Part shown: piece by piece, positions 1 through 11,629 of the stretch
How positions within the stretch are numbered: position 1 is the first letter of the stretch
How the letters are laid out: every line of letters begins with the position of its first letter
Origin: Balanoglossus misakiensis
Lineage: Eukaryota > Hemichordata
NCBI GenBank assembly: GCA_040954595.2
Contig: CM082590.2
Span: forward strand, 9,052,001-9,116,000
Reading direction: 5' to 3'
Length of the DNA stretch: 64,000 bases
Position numbers and translations under genes: made by a program
Notes under the pieces: model-generated
Seen by the model: only the letters and a program-made list of their open reading frames with translations
Told to the model about the DNA's origin: nothing
Databases searched by the model: none

Positions 1-51
1 TGTTCCTATAAATGAGACAACAACTGTATGACAGGCAAATAGACTAAAACT

Positions 52-172
52 AGTGTCAGTGGCCACCTCTATATAGTGGCCACTTTGTTACAGTATCTGT
101 GCAATTTACATGTGCAGTGATTGACCCATCTATGAAGGCCAGTTTGGGAAAGTCCCTTGACTGGCCACTATA
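52..172 (+). mobile_element. Partial copy of TIR element MITE-1
   Basis: This stretch matches the interior of the element whose full copy is at 13791-13978: the ctatatagtggccac segment, the gtgcaatttacatgtgca segment and the segment ending in cccttgactggccacta. The terminal CAGTCAAACC repeats are degraded or absent. There is no coding capacity, so it looks like a non-autonomous miniature element. Confidence 0.65.
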
Positions 173-179
173 GACAACT

Positions 180-231
180 TTACCATAGAAAACAATGGGT
201 TTGGACTGAACCATGGTGGTGAAAGGATTAA
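180..231 (-). mobile_element. Fragment of ~90-bp MITE-2 (CCCTTTCACC ends)
   Basis: On the minus strand this reads as the left part of a short repeat that recurs at 25981-26071, 29880-29968 and 37479-37569. It has the ggtggtgaaagg terminus and the ttctatggtaaag core. It abuts MITE-3, which starts at 230, so the two may be nested. Confidence 0.55.
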
Positions 232-418
232 AGGTATACAGTCACCTCCAATTTATATACGCCCATATTTGGCTGAAATGGCGTATTTTAGCATTCTAAA
301 AAACATTTGGTGGCACTCTTTTTTGCGCGTGTGCCACCTGCTGAAAATCTGTGATTGGCTAGATCTCAATTCGCCATGGTAACTATAGATAATTTTCCAT
401 AGGTGACCGTATACCTTT
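230..418. mobile_element. MITE-3, complete, ~189 bp
   Basis: The ends are inverted repeats: AAAGGTATACAGTCACCT at 230-247 and its near-perfect complement at 401-418, with one mismatch. TTA flanks both ends (228-230 and 418-420) and may be a target duplication. It has no ORF. A related right-half fragment lies near 28455-28556 in the second intron of gene D. Confidence 0.7.
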
Positions 419-2071
419 TAAGTAAGTGTTGTACCATAGACAAAGCAGATAGAAGGGCATGTAACTGACGGTGCTTTGTTTGATGCAAAGCTGCAGTTTA
501 TAATCGGCCTTAAGTCTGGTACCAGTTATCCTGTTCAACAGATTTACCGAAAGAGCTCAGAACCATCTGTGGCACTGACTTAGCGACCTTGTCTAACATT
601 TTATCTCACAGTTTCTCATATACTGTACAATCGTATTTAGTGTGTTGGCAGTGCCAAATATGGACAGTATTTTTAATTATTGCAAGCACGGGTAGCATTT
701 TAAAACTTTTTCCATTCACAGGAATCAGATGGCATATTTTAAAATAATTTATCGGTTTTTGTTTGATTTTTTAATAATTTTTATTATTTACCCCAAATTT
801 TTTACTTGTATGAAAATGTAGGCCACCTTTACCTCTGTGCCAATCAACTATCTTTCTCACCAGATCAGTGCATATCTCAAAAGAATTAATTTTCTAAAAT
901 AAGTCATTTAGGTGTGTCAGCTGACCAGGCAATGTTTCTACTCTAATATCCTACAAACAGGATGGAAGTTGTGTGTGGTTGAACGTTGATTCACTATATA
1001 TCCACATGTAGAATAACATAAACGGTGTCTTGCATCAAAAATAATTAATGGTAAAGGGGCAGCGAGAGAGAGACTTTGTTCCTTTAATGGTGAGACACTA
1101 GATAACAATGTGAAAGAACTTACCTTGCGGCCATGGTGGTTTTTAAACCTTCAAAAATAGATTCTTAACCAAGCAGTACTTGAAACGACCGTTGTATCTG
1201 GCAAACTCAAAAGAACCGGGAGTGAATTGATGCTTATAATCCCAGATAAATGATACATAATATATTCATTTATTTCATAGTATTTTCATAAAATATTCAT
1301 TTATTTCATTGTATTTTCATAATATATTCATTTATTTCTCAAGAGTATTACCTTGCAGCTGTTATGCAGTTTAGCGGAAAAAGTGGTTAAGGCAAATCTG
1401 TCAGTTTCTGTGCCATCATTCACTCGAATCGAGAGAGAACAGTTCTGGTGTCGGGACACACAGGCAGTTGGTCATGCGTTTGAAGAGATACCAGATCATT
1501 CGTGAAACAGCTACACACAAAATTCTCCATTTTAAGAAACTGCTCAAACGAAACTTGTTCTTTTGTGGGAATATCATCTTTGAATATAGATTCCCTATTC
1601 CACACGGTGCCTGTATTGTGATAGCATTAACAGTCTTTCCGACTTCCAAATTGTCTTTTTTCCAGAAGGGATTTTATTTTTGCCATTCAGTGTTAGGATG
1701 GCGTCTTTGTTTACGATCGCGCGAAACGCATCGGTAGATTTGTCCATATGGTGTAAAGAATAAAGTTGCGCGCGAGCGTGCGTTGGGTTGTTTCTGTGTA
1801 ATGACACGTGACATCTTCAGATCATCGGGATAAACACATAGCCGGATGAACAGATGGAAGTTTTTTTTTTTTTCATTTTCGCAATACCAGCCTGTTTCAT
1901 CATTTTGCTAGCCTGGTCTCCATACCCAGTGTGTTTTAGGTAGACTCGCACACAAGGGTCTGGCCACAGAGTCAAGTATCTTCCATTTTTAAGATCTGCA
2001 TGTCAATAGAACTCAAGATGCGATGTCACGGCAACGAGGTCACCACATGGTCTTGACTCTGACGTCGTTCA
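419..2071. other. Non-coding spacer with repeat fragments
   Basis: No supportable gene is present; the longest ORFs are under 90 codons with no splice or domain signal. The stretch 940-1090 resembles one arm of the foldback element at 43150-43625 (shared gattcactatatatccaca). 1255-1340 holds three copies of an AT-rich attcatttatttcat unit. Confidence 0.6.
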
Positions 2072-2510
2072 AGCCGTCTAAGCGTGTCTGACGTCATTTG
2101 ATATCGAAGAATTAACTGTGAACAACAGAAGTGTATGAACGAACCAAAGAGGGCGTCTCTGGGTTAATGTTTAAAAGACTGGACGCGGGGATATGGTAGG
2201 AAGCAAACTGGAGGCAGGATTTGGAACAGTTCTCTCTCGGCTAAAAGTAAGTGCTTTCTTGATGAATTCTCTGAAAATTCTTGACAGATCTGGAAAATAA
2301 GTGCATGAGGAATCATTTGAATTGGATTTTTGAACAGATTTGCTGCAAAATAATAGTTTAAACCTTAAATCTACGTGTTCAGAGGTCACCTAAGGTCACT
2401 TTAAGTGGTATTTTCAGTAGCTATTTCCTTGTAGCAAATTAGGAATCACGAAAACAAAAGTAGCGATAGAAGGGAAATATTATCGTTATTAGTATTTTGG
2501 ATTGTTCCGC
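2072..2510 (+). repeat. Leader-like duplicated block, copy 1
   Basis: This block is repeated at 2633-3130. It has an ATG at 2193 that opens 18 codons (start MVGSKLEAGFG) and runs to a strong donor, aaaa|gtaagt, at 2247. It could be an alternative 5-prime exon of the ROCO gene downstream. Its phase (0) does not fit the DED-like exon at 3972 (phase 1), so the link is unproven. A third short fragment lies at about 4523-4575. Confidence 0.55.
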
Positions 2511-2632
2511 TAAATTCACAGACTAGGTTGGAATCATTATGACATCAGAAAGTACCTGAAATTTGTGATTGAACTCATTACAGTTCCTTACATAGCCATT
2601 AACCACTGGAAATTTGAATGGCTACGTAACTG

Positions 2633-3130
2633 CCGTCTAAGCGTGTCTGACGTCATTTGATATCAAAGAATCAACTGTGAACAACAGAAGTGTATGAACG
2701 AACCAAAGAGGGCGTCTCTGGGTTAATGTTTAACAGACTGGACGCGGGGGGATATATGGTAGAAAGCAAACTGGAGGCAGAATTCTGAACAGTTCTCTCT
2801 CAGCTAAAAGTAAGTGTTTTCTTGATGAATTCTCCAATAATTCTTAACAGATCTGGTAAATAAGTGCATGAGGAATCCTTTGAATTGGATTTTTGAACAG
2901 ATTTGCTGCAAAATAATGGTTTAAACGGTAAATCGCTTGTGTTCAGAGGTCACCTGGGGTCACTTTTAGTAGCCATTTTCAGTAGCTATTTCCTTGTTTT
3001 AAATTAGGGATCAAGAAAACATCCGTAGCGATAGAAGACGGATAGTATTGTTCTTAGTATTTTAGGTTGTTCAGCTAAATTCACAGACCAGACTGGAATC
3101 ATTATGAGATCTGAAAGTACCTGAAATTTG
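2633..3130 (+). repeat. Leader-like duplicated block, copy 2
   Basis: This is a close copy of 2072-2510 with small indels. It keeps the gctaaaagtaagtg donor context near 2806-2820. The reading frame that is open in copy 1 meets a stop after ten codons here, so only copy 1 could supply this N-terminus. It may be a relic duplicated promoter or leader. Confidence 0.55.
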
Positions 3131-3971
3131 TGATTGAACTCCTCACAGTCATTCTCAGACCACTGTTGAGTTCCGTAGCCCTTCCACTTAGTGAGTACAC
3201 CCAGCAGGCTTTTTTTCCAGTGTCTCACTATTAATTAATTAATTAATTACTTAAGTAATGAAGTTGATGAAAAGTTTGTTTCTTGCTGAAGAAATATGCA
3301 AATTTATTTATATCTAAAATTGTGCCTTATAAACAAAATGTAGTAACCATGGGATTGGCAGGGTAGTAGAAGGTACCAGCCCCTAACTGAATTTGTAAAA
3401 TATTACACTTTGGTATGTCTTTAGTTATAAAACTGTGGTTGAAATCATAAAATAGAAAAGAATGGTGTGTTAAGTATGTGTAGACATGTTTTGTTGATTG
3501 TTCCTATGAAATAATCTCAGTCTAATGTATTATTCTATGTTTTATACCAGTAATAAAGGTGTTCACAGTCACATATCACTTTACCATGGCTGATATTGTT
3601 ACATTCCTTGGTAGATGTGACAGATGTACAGTTTAAAGTTATGTTGTTCATCCTTGTGATGAACTCCACAAACTGAATGTATGACCAAAGATGGCGCATT
3701 TTGATCCGTTTATGGTGTATCTTATAAGGTTGGCAGAGGATATTGGAGATGGTGAGTATAATTTTCTGGCAGGTGATTAAGGTATATGGCAATGAAATAA
3801 TAGAACTGAAGCTTTCCAGCACTCAAAGTAATCAAGGGGTTTAAAGTAGATCACAATCTAAGATTTCAAATTGAAAATGGGATAAAATATGGTGCATGGG
3901 CTAAAATATATAAATGTTACTTGTAAGTGTACAATAGTTCATGGGAGATTTATTTCTTTTTTGCATTAAAG
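3131..3971. other. Upstream spacer of the ROCO gene
   Basis: No gene is recognised. The minus-strand ORF at 3535-3822 has no recognisable domain. A tattaattaattaatt run lies near 3228-3248. The polypyrimidine tract and acceptor just before 3972 belong to the next gene. Confidence 0.5.
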
Positions 3972-6900
3972 ATGACCTGATTAAATTGGTTGTTGGACTG
4001 ACTGCTTTAAAGAAACCTTCAATACCTAAAAGGACAAGGGAAAAAATTCGGAAAGAAAACCAACCATATTGTTTGCTTGAAACACTTTGTGAATGTGGAC
4101 ATTTATCAAGGGACAAACCTAAGATACTTGTTGAGTTGTTGAAATATGCCAACTGTTACTTGTTAGCGAAGAATGTAGAAGTTCGATATAAGACAGGATT
4201 TGACAAAGACTATTCATATGATAAAGTGACAAAAATAGCAGAGTCGTTGCCATGTAAGTATCAGAAGTGGAGCGTCAGTAATCCTTTAGATTTAGTATCA
4301 ATCTCGTGATCTGGCCATGTGACCCATGGCGTTGTCATTTCCAGATGACAGGCAAGCAATATTTTGGCATCCCGTTAAAGTTTGTCCGAGTATGATTATA
4401 CTTTAGAACCGTCAGACACGTAACATGTATCAGGCATGGTGCCGATCATCAGTGTTTTGGCATTTCGTCTGCACTGTCTTTGTCTGGACCACGTTGTTGA
4501 ATTTGCCTGTCATCTGGAAATTTGAATGCCAACGTAACTGCGCTTGAGTGCGTCTGACATCATTTGATATCGAAGAATACGGTTACTCTCCAAGATCACC
4601 ACAGAATCTCATAATCTGGACTTGCAGCATTTTACAAGTACTCAGTGTATATTTACATTTTGTGTTATACGAATATCATGATTACTGTAAATGTTTAACC
4701 AGAATTATACAAATAATTATGATTTTAAAAGAGGTGAAATGATGGGAAAAAATTGGTCTATCTTCAGCTGGTCATAGTGATTGAAACTCATAGCATTTTG
4801 TGGTCACCTATTAAACCCTTTGGAAAAGTGCCATGCACAATTCATGGTTAGATGCTATTACCACAGACTATATCGTACATATTAGTTATGAATGCTCTGA
4901 CGGCCAAATGTATTTAGGTAAAAAGTAAATTTAATGTGAAAAAAATTGGTGAGGATGGAAATACACCTTTATATTTTGCAGCACTGTCTGCTGAGGAAGA
5001 CAGCGCCATACAAAACGAGGTAAAATAACGACCTGATTTTTACAGGTTAATGCTAATTAGGGCCCAAGCATTTGTTTATTTGTTTAGAGAAGCCTCACAT
5101 TACATTTCAATAATGTGACCTTATTATTTTACAGTATGAAGACACACTTTTACACTTTGCAGCAGATAATGGTGATGAAGACTGTGTCAGATTGTTATTG
5201 AAACGCAAAGCTGACACTGTATCTATAAAAAACAAGGTAATGCCAACATGACTTCTACAGGTTTATGCTAATCAACATACAAAATTTTGTTTGTTTGTTT
5301 AAGGAAACCTCACATTGCATTTCAATTATTGTGACATTGTTCTCATGCTCCTCCTTCATTACTTACAGAAAGGATATACACCATTACACAATGCAGCAAG
5401 GTATGGAGATGAAGGCATTGTTAGATTGTTATTGGAACACAAAGCTGATGTTAACATACAAAACAAGGTAAATACCAACCTGACTATCAATATAGAAACA
5501 TTTACATTATTATTTGATTGGTTGTTTATTGTTTGTTAAAATATACCTCACATTACTTGTTTTTGTACTCACACAAAGCATCTTTTGTTTTTTGCATAGG
5601 ATGGCAACACAGCATTCCACATGGCAGCAATTGGTGATGGATCTTGGAGGGATTTTGGAATAGTTGTGAAACTGTTGTTGCAATATGGAGCTGATATTAA
5701 CTGCAAAAACCAGGTACAATTTCTATTCCGATAATTTGTTCCATATCACACTCTGCACCACATGTTCTGATCAACTCCTGTTTTATTTGTTAAGTAGTTT
5801 TCACAATATTGGAATTTGAAAAGACTCATTTCTCTGGTAGTTGTCTTCTAGTAATATGATGGAATCATTTAAAATCATCTGACAATTTAAAAGATTCAAT
5901 GTCACAGAAGCTCTCACCTAATCTACTAATTGGTTTCTGTTTCAATATAAATTGGGCGCATTCAGGTTTTATTCACTATTGAACATGAACATGATCATTC
6001 TTTGTTTAAACCTATTGTATTGTCTGTTCAATATCAAAATCATAAATGACAGTGACTTCTTTTTATCCCAATAAAAATTAGATCGGAAAGACACCACTTG
6101 ATGTCGCTGGAAGAAAATCTGTTAAGGATGTGCTATTGGGTTACATTAGAGTGAGTGTTATTTTTCTTTGTCATAAATTTTAATAATATATGACCTGAAA
6201 TGTGCAAATTGTTATGCATCCTGCATTAAAAGGGTCAATTTATATCATTCAGTGATATAACTTGGTACTTACTACATATATTATATTTTTTTTATTTGTT
6301 TATTCAACAAGAAACAAAATGAGTTCAGTGACCTGGTGAAGAAACAAGGTGTGAAATGTGACACTTTTAAGTTGTTCTTTGTTGGAAATGGTGGAGTTGG
6401 TAAGACTACACTGTTGAAGTCACTTCAGAGGGTATGTTTGTATTAATTTATGTGTGTAACAGCTCTATTTTACAAAATACATATGCAGGTATGGACCAGG
6501 GTTTCATGTGCAAGTTTGCATACTGAATGAAATGATGAGCCAGAATAAAGTCTGTACATGGCAGTATTTGTGTAAAACCCGTGCTTTCTCAAATATGTTA
6601 AGTCCTCTTATGAGGATTTGTAAAGCAACAGATGCCTGTTATGAAAAAAAAAATCCATTAGAGTGGAAGTATCAGTAGAAATGATTGGCAGAACATGCTC
6701 GCTCAGATTTCATCATTTAGTGAAGTTATTTTAGTGCTGGCATTATGGGAGTTCACAGGATAAACTCTTCATTGCATTTTCATTTTTCCAATCATTGTAT
6801 GTGGGGGGGGGGGGGGGGGGTGAGGTTATATTACATTTGTTTGTTGTGTTTTGATTACCCATGGCCCCTGAAAAGAGAACATCTGCTTTTGTATACAACA

Positions 6901-9900
6901 GTGATATTGGAAGTACCGGTACTTTGCATGCATATTATACATTGTTTTATTTAAACATTTTATACAATTTAATTAGGCAGTTTAATGCACTCTGATGCAC
7001 CATCACAAGTAATTATGGTCCTATACAACGAGCAGAAAACTCATAAAATAACTAGAAATTGTTTTTCTTTCACTTTTCCTTATCAAAGAGTGAAGAAACA
7101 ACCCTGGAATCTCAAGAAAGTGAACACATTCCCACACCCGGTATTGATGTCCAAAGTGTTCATATTCCTGACGTAGGAAATGTCAATGTTTGGGATTTTG
7201 CCGGCCAGGCTGAGTATTATGTCACTCATAACATGTTTCTGGGAACACCCAATGCTGTCTCCATATTGGTGTTCAAAGCTACAGACGAGAATGGTCAACT
7301 CAACACCTTTGATCGTGTGTTCCCACAGGTAAGAACCTTCACAGTAAATTTACTAAATATGCATGAGACTGGAAATCCAATGTTTCGCATCATTTATCTC
7401 TTTCCATACCCCAAGAAACTGACCATTCCCAAAATATCATGCTTTGCTTTGAATTTTAAAGCACTTTAAGGGTTAAATTGGCCTCAAAATTAATGCTTTT
7501 CATGATACAAATATTCTCATTTGTAGATTTTGTTTTGGTTGCGGTTTCTGAAAGGAACAACCCACATGGACAGGTATTCATTTGATGAGCCCGGTGAAGG
7601 ATACAAGAAACCAGTGGTGATATTGGTTGCAAGTCGAGCTGATCAGTTGAAGAGAATCCATATGGCTCTAGGTGGGTGTTGTCAGCTCATGCAAATACTG
7701 TACAATGTCAAGCTTATAATATCATCAAGCTTATAATATGAGCTATATAATTACAATGTCCATTTTAAGCACTAGCTAAGCTGTCAAGGAAAAGATTCAC
7801 AGCAGAACTTTTTTGCCAAAGTTTCTGCATATGGAATTATCTGGCAATTAATATTGTAATCACTTTATAATTTACAGCTCGTCATTTGCTGAAGGAAGTT
7901 CTGACAGAAGCCCAGACTATGTTTCAAGATTATTTAGACATAGTAGTGAGCGACATATTTCTGTTGAATTGCCAAGATCCTACAGACCAGGGAATGAAGA
8001 AACTCCTTGACTGTTTACATCAGAAAAAGGTAACAATATTTTGAATTGTTAAGCTTTTTTAAAACAAATGCACTTTAATTGGTGGACAACTTAAAGATTC
8101 ATAAAGAATATATTTCTAAATGTGTAAAAACAGAACACCCTAATCATGTTGAACAATTATTAATTGATACTCAATCTATAAAATTTGAATTTCTACTTGA
8201 AAGTTACATTTCCAGACTAAATGCAATGAAAACAATATCGACTGAAATACATTATATTGTAATATTGCCCCTAGGCTTGCAGTATGTCACTTGCTTGACA
8301 AGTCATAGTGTTATTTAATATTTTTTCTTGTAACACAGACCAAAAATTGACTGAATATAATATTTGGCTACTTCCAATCTTTAAACATGTTATCAATTTC
8401 TTTTCATTCTTAGACTGTGAAAATTCTTCCAAGCGTGTGTGCCAAGATAATGGAAAAGAAGAGGAAATTATATGATGACTTCCCAGCTCTTTATTGGAGA
8501 GAATATGTGGCAAGAATCAAAGAAATAGACCCCACGGTTGACGAAAGTTTCTTACAAAAAGCCACCAACTATCTGCATGACATTGGAGAGGTCAGTAACA
8601 AGAAACAACATCTTGCTCATCCATTCTCTTTTAATTATAATGTATCTGATTTTCCATCAGTAACAAATTATCTCAATAAATTTTCTCTTCCGGAGTCAGT
8701 AATAGCAGATTCCATAAAGTTGTTGAATAATTGTAATTTATAAATATAATGTATGACTCATAATGGACCAAAGCACACATTATGAAGTAAATGCAGTGAT
8801 CGAGTCACAGGATTAAGACACAGTCAAATTAATCATTGTGGAATGAAAGCAGTCGAAGCTCTACTAGTTGTGTGAAAGACTTGTACAGATTGTCCCAAGC
8901 ATTGAAGTATTTCTTTTCTTGTTTCAGCTTTTGTATGTGAGGAAGTCATCTCCTGAAAGAGAAGATGTCGTGGTACTTGATCCAAGATGGTTGTATAACA
9001 GGATATTTGGACCAATGTTGGCCACCCCTTTATTTGCACAGTTCAGTTCCAGATTCAAGAGAGATTGCTTTCAGACGATGGATCAGATAGAAGATGTACT
9101 TGGTGAGGAAGGTATAAACATCAAATTTCTCATCGACCTTCTAGAGGATTTTGGGCTTCTCTGTCCAGTACATGACATCACAAGAACTGGAGGAAAACTT
9201 TTCTTCATACCAGGGCTTCAAGACGATGACATGCCTAAAGATCAATGGAAATTGAATCGCATGAAGACTATCTACCGTGGAATACGGTTTGAATGCCATG
9301 ATGAATCAGATTCCTTTACGGCAGGCTTCTTCCCAAGATTACAGACCCGTCTATATAAGCGTTTCACCAACCTTGGCCAACCGCCCAGTGGCTTATGGAG
9401 AAATGGTATCAAAGTGTGCCATGATGTTGAAGGTCTTGTCTTTATGACCAATGGCAGAAGGGCAGTCAATGTCTGTGTACGAGTTAAAGACAAGAAGTTG
9501 ATTGGTAAGGGCCATGAGCTTCTTGAGATGGTTTCCAAAGACGTACAGGATGTCTTCTCGATCGCATGTCCAGGCAACAGGATGAATCAGCTTATCCTGA
9601 GTGCAGATTCTCTTGCAAACCACGACATGGAACAAGTTGGGTTTTACACTCTTGATGATGTGCTACGTGCAGAAGACATCGGGGAGAAAGTGTACAACAA
9701 AGAAGTTGGTAAAGCAGAAGATGTTTGTGACCTGCTTTGTCAAGGTTATGACACGACAATGTTACTGAAGAAGTGGAAACGCTGTGATATCAAATGGATG
9801 CTAGAAGATACCAGAGAAAACCTGACAATGGGAATGCAGTCTGATCGTCATTTTTCTCAGAGCTATGGCACCATGGCAGATTTCATGGGCATTACGCTCC

Positions 9901-10247
9901 AGGATATCAAGGGATTTAAATCGATGGCGAGTCAGACAGACAGACCAGTTACAGAGTATCTCTTTGAAGAGTGGTGTCGTAGATGCGCAGAAAAGAAACG
10001 ACTTCAACGGGAAAAAGAGACAACTACAGGTGCAGGTGCCAGAGCCGTGTCACATGACATCGATGCCACCAAAGGTCGTATGGCAAGAATGTCAAGTGGA
10101 GAAGCAAGACAGAAGTATCCACGTGTAGAGGGACCCCTCTTCGAAAGCAACTTTGAGAATCTGTTGGCAATTTTCAAGACCATGGGAAGATACGATATGG
10201 TCAGATTTATTGAAGAGATGTTCGAGAAATTGGAAGAACGCAGATAG
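3972..10247 (+). CDS. ROCO protein: DED-like, ankyrin, ROC-COR and death domain
   Basis: Probable signalling GTPase of the ROCO family, laid out like DAPK1 but with no kinase domain. Inferred exons: 3972-4253, 4918-5019, 5135-5236, 5369-5467, 5600-5713, 6082-6150, 6312-6431, 7089-7328, 7527-7671, 7878-8029, 8414-8590, 8928-10247. The first exon resembles a death-effector fold (LLETLCECGHLSRDK). The next five encode ankyrin repeats (TPLHNAARYGDEG, KADVNIQNK). ROC has Walker A GNGGVGKTTLL in exon 6312, WDFAGQ in exon 7089 and a SRAD guanine-specificity motif in exon 7527. COR follows (LHDIGE, DPRWLYNRIFGP). A death-domain-like helical stretch (DFMGITLQDIKGF ... EEWCRR) lies near 9820-9990. All joins from 4918 on keep frame. 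The join 4253 to 4918 does not (phase 1 to 0), so an exon is missing there and the N-terminus is incomplete. Stop at 10245; poly(A) signal AATAAA at 11082. Likely cytoplasmic. Confidence 0.85.
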
Positions 10248-11629
10248 ACTGTCAAAAGATGAGCAGATAACGTGTGTAAATTCCACCCAGTATTAACCAA
10301 AACCGTGTGTGTTAAATTGTCATAAAAATGTCAGGTGCCTTTGAAATAATTGATCTGGAAACATTATAACCATGTACCACCATGTCAGTTCAGCCCAGTG
10401 TAGTGTAGACACGTAAATGGTGGTCCAGAATTGAAAAGAAACTTTGGACCTCAAATCTTTTGTTTCGAAATAGTAATATTATAGTCTAAAAATGCAAAAG
10501 GTGTCATACAACAGTGAAAAGGTTGTCACAGTGTATTTTTTGCCGTTTGTGAATCTGATGACCAGGAGGTGGTCTTTGAGCAATGTGTATTCAACCTACA
10601 AACTATAGTTAAAAGAGTGCATTTCTCATGTCTTAAATACAATGTAGATGTCGAAAAAAAAAAAGGAAATCCGAGAGTAGTATTTCTGAAATGACATTTT
10701 CAAATACCACACGTCCAGTATATAGAGTGATAAGTGTGTGTGATTCTCAATGTATCTATTAATTGCCAATGCAGCCCAACAGAATATCTACAACCAATGT
10801 ACATAAGAGTTTGGTTAATTTTGTTTGTTTGATAGATTTAAACTTCTGTCTCAATAACAATTTTTGATGTTTGTTTTGTTGTGTTTGTTTTTAATGCTCT
10901 GCAAAACTGTTTGTATCTTCTTTACAAGTTATATAAAGAGACCACTAATTTTTAATCCCTACGAGTATTTTAAGCGAATTTAAAATGTTCCCTGACCAAA
11001 TGTAATTTTTTAAAACTTTATTGAGGTTCATTATGTATGTCTGTGATTTGTGTGAAGGATGTACCATTTTTTTCGTTTAAGAATAAAGTTTCTTTTTTGC
11101 TTGATTGCAATAATTTGTAAGCGTTTTTCTTTCATCCATAACATAGTTTACAAACTTAGTTCTGATCTTGTACTTTTATGGAGACAAAAATGACGGATGA
11201 ACTTTTGGCGTCACCCCCAAAAATGATATATTACTTTCAATTAATTTTAATTGGGATATGGTCAGCTGAAAAACATTCAAGTTTCTTTTTGAAGCCTTCC
11301 TACATTCACTTATAGTCTGTCTTTGGGTCCAGTTTGACCTAAAAATGTTAGGGGCAACGTTTGCTATTAAAAGAATGTGTCAGTATGAGGCAAACGACGA
11401 ACTTGTCGGAAATTGTGAACTTTGACCCAAATCACTATGGTAACCGCGCTGTAAGCACAGTACCCCCTAGCCCTGTACAAAATGTGTATTGACGAGCGCC
11501 ACCAATCTTTACATTACCCATCATGCATTGTAAGTTGCCTGGACGTCCTCAAGGTTCAGGTCACTGACGAAGCCTTTAGTTTTCAACGATTCTTGAACGA
11601 CAAGGTGGGTTTTTCGTGGTGTTACGAGC
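10248..11629 (+). other. ROCO 3-prime UTR and promoter region of gene A
   Basis: The 3-prime UTR probably runs to the AATAAA at 11082-11087. The remaining ~540 bp precedes the ATG of gene A at 11630 and probably holds its promoter. No TATA box or other gene is evident. Confidence 0.6.

Noticed and set aside
6802-6820. Poly-G or poly-C runs here and near 17426, 27294, 28207, 51383
   Set aside because: Simple homopolymers in introns or spacers; no feature beyond possible sequencing difficulty.
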